Assembly (NCBI GenBank): GCA_035384565.1
Contig: DAOOIT010000019.1
Span: 27,798 to 91,797, forward strand
DNA: 64,000 bases
From: Planctomycetota bacterium
Lineage (GTDB): Bacteria > Planctomycetota > PUPC01 > DSUN01
Direction of reading: 5' to 3'
Shown here: piece after piece, positions 62,980 to 64,000 of the stretch
Position numbering within the stretch: position 1 is the stretch's first letter
Layout: the number at the start of each line of letters is the position of its first letter
Position numbers and translations under genes: made by a program
Notes under the pieces: generated by a model
Seen by the model: only the letters and a program-made list of their open reading frames with translations
The model's database searches: none
What the model was told of the DNA's origin: nothing

Positions 62980-64000
62980 CTATTCTCCGCTTTTTCCCGT
63001 CGTGCCATCACGGAAGAGCGCCGCGAGCTTCGTCGCTTCCTTTCGGACGTCGTGCAGTTCGGCCACGCGGGCGGCGCCGGCCCTGCCCATGGCCTCAAGT
63101 CGGTTGGTCGGCGAGCTCAGGGCCTCCCGCAGCGCTTCGGCCAACCCGTCAACAGAGGCTGGGTCCACCAACCAGCCGTTCAGGTCGTGCTCAACCAGTT
63201 CCCCAACGCCGCCTACCCGCGTCGCGATCACAGGCCTGCCAAGAGCCATGGCCTCCATGAGCACTACAGGGAGACCTTCGGCGAGGCTCGGCAGAACAAG
63301 AGCCCGAGAATTCCGGATGGCATGGCGCACGTACGAGCTATCCTGGTTGCCGCTCAGTGTTACGCTGTTCGTGAGGCCCAGTTCGCCTATCCTCGCCGCG
63401 ATTCCCTCCCGAAGCGGCCCGTCACCAATCATCGCCAGATGGATGTCCACCCCGTCGCTAGAGAGCCGCCTCACGGCTTCCAGGAGCAGAGGAATGCCTT
63501 TCTCGGCGCAGAACCGCCCCACAAACACGAATCTCGGAGCTTCCGGCACGGGAGTGATCGTCGCGCTGAGGAATTCCGGGGCCACGCAGCAGCGCACCAA
63601 GTACATGCGCCCCCACGCCTGCTCTGGCGTGAAGACCATACACTGGCTCATGGAGTAGTGGCTGACGCAGGCTGTGAACCGAGACCGGGCGATCTTCTCC
63701 CCCAGGGCCCATCGGCGTGGGTGGAAGAAGATATAACACCCATGTATGGTCATGCTATATGGGATGCCACTGATGCAGGATGCAAGCATGGCGACTGTCG
63801 CCGAGTTCTCACCGAAATGGTTGTGCAGATGCTGGACCCCGGCCAACGTCATCAGACGCGTGAGCAGCATCGCCTCCAGCAGATAGGCGAAGTGCCTGGC
63901 CCGCCCACGGAGCCCCGGTTCGCCAGTGCGCCACATCAATGCGATGTAACCGTCCGGTGAAGCACATCTTTCCAAGTTGAGGCCAGTGTGCGATGATAGT
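62980..64000 (-). CDS. Family 4 glycosyltransferase (5' end cut by window edge)
   Basis: The frame is open to the right edge, so the N-terminus is missing; 339 residues are present. GT4 features are HLHNHFGENSATVAMLAS, YSMTIHGCYIFFHPRRWALG, PRFVFVGRFCAEKGIPLLLE, HLAMIGDGPLREGI and the E-x7-E region SLAEGLPVVLMEAMALGRPV, ending with GGVGELVEHDLNGWLVDP. The sequence near HNHFGENSA is as in WcaL-type colanic-acid transferases. It is a retaining cytosolic transferase for the surface polysaccharide and the first visible gene of the cluster, 4 bp before the GT2 gene. Confidence 0.9.
   Translation of the reverse strand, partial: LSSHTGLNLERCASPDGYIALMWRTGEPGLRGRARHFAYLLEAMLLTRLMTLAGVQHLHNHFGENSATVAMLASCISGIPYSMTIHGCYIFFHPRRWALGEKIARSRFTACVSHYSMSQCMVFTPEQAWGRMYLVRCCVAPEFLSATITPVPEAPRFVFVGRFCAEKGIPLLLEAVRRLSSDGVDIHLAMIGDGPLREGIAARIGELGLTNSVTLSGNQDSSYVRHAIRNSRALVLPSLAEGLPVVLMEAMALGRPVIATRVGGVGELVEHDLNGWLVDPASVDGLAEALREALSSPTNRLEAMGRAGAARVAELHDVRKEATKLAALFRDGTTGKSGE

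Overview
This is about 64 kb of very GC-rich bacterial chromosome that is almost certainly from a member of the Planctomycetota. The evidence is a 31-residue AURKAIP1/COX24-type basic protein, and a dense set of families common in that phylum: DUF362, exported PmoA-like (DUF6807), HzsA-like CxxCH proteins, beta-helix and discoidin proteins, exported sugar-isomerase-like Tat proteins, Gfo/Idh/MocA and GH2/GH42. No rRNA, tRNA, CRISPR array or transposase gene was seen. The left and right ends each cut a gene.

Layout. (1) 1-7985, minus strand: a tightly packed operon of ExbB (with an N-terminal TIG/IPT domain), ExbD, a long periplasmic TPR protein, a von Willebrand factor A protein whose membrane anchor carries a TonB-like S-x3-H motif, a small TPR membrane protein and an O-antigen-ligase-like protein. 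I read it as an energised envelope machine in which a VWA protein takes the place of TonB; this is the strongest candidate for an undescribed system. (2) 8-10.5 kb: Pcm repair methyltransferase, a TPR lipoprotein, the COX24-like small protein and a 57-residue acidic protein. (3) 10.6-54 kb: a carbohydrate-oriented accessory region. It holds a TIM-barrel sugar isomerase with an AGE-family epimerase, six-hairpin, GH2 and GH42 glycosidases, beta-helix and pectate-lyase-like proteins, SGNH esterases, an M60 peptidase, a ceramidase-like/N-formylglutamate-amidohydrolase/C39 operon, two DUF362 proteins, two Tat-exported fucose-isomerase-like paralogues and a VapBC pair. Most products carry signal peptides, so the theme is extracellular or periplasmic glycan breakdown followed by sugar isomerisation and oxidation. 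(4) 54.7-64 kb, minus strand: a polysaccharide-biosynthesis cluster with GT4, GT2, a WecG/TagA/CpsF transferase, two sugar-nucleotide epimerases, an FAD-dependent mutase/oxidase-like enzyme and a GT39-like membrane transferase.

Regulation and repeats. Many genes have a recognisable sigma-70-type promoter (TTGACA-like, 16-18 bp, TATAAT-like); several fix the start codon by lying inside an upstream open frame. Seven of the eight convergent gene junctions carry an inverted repeat, usually without a U-tract. At least five palindrome families recur within the window, and one copy sits in frame inside the GH2 gene. These look like REP- or MITE-type elements.
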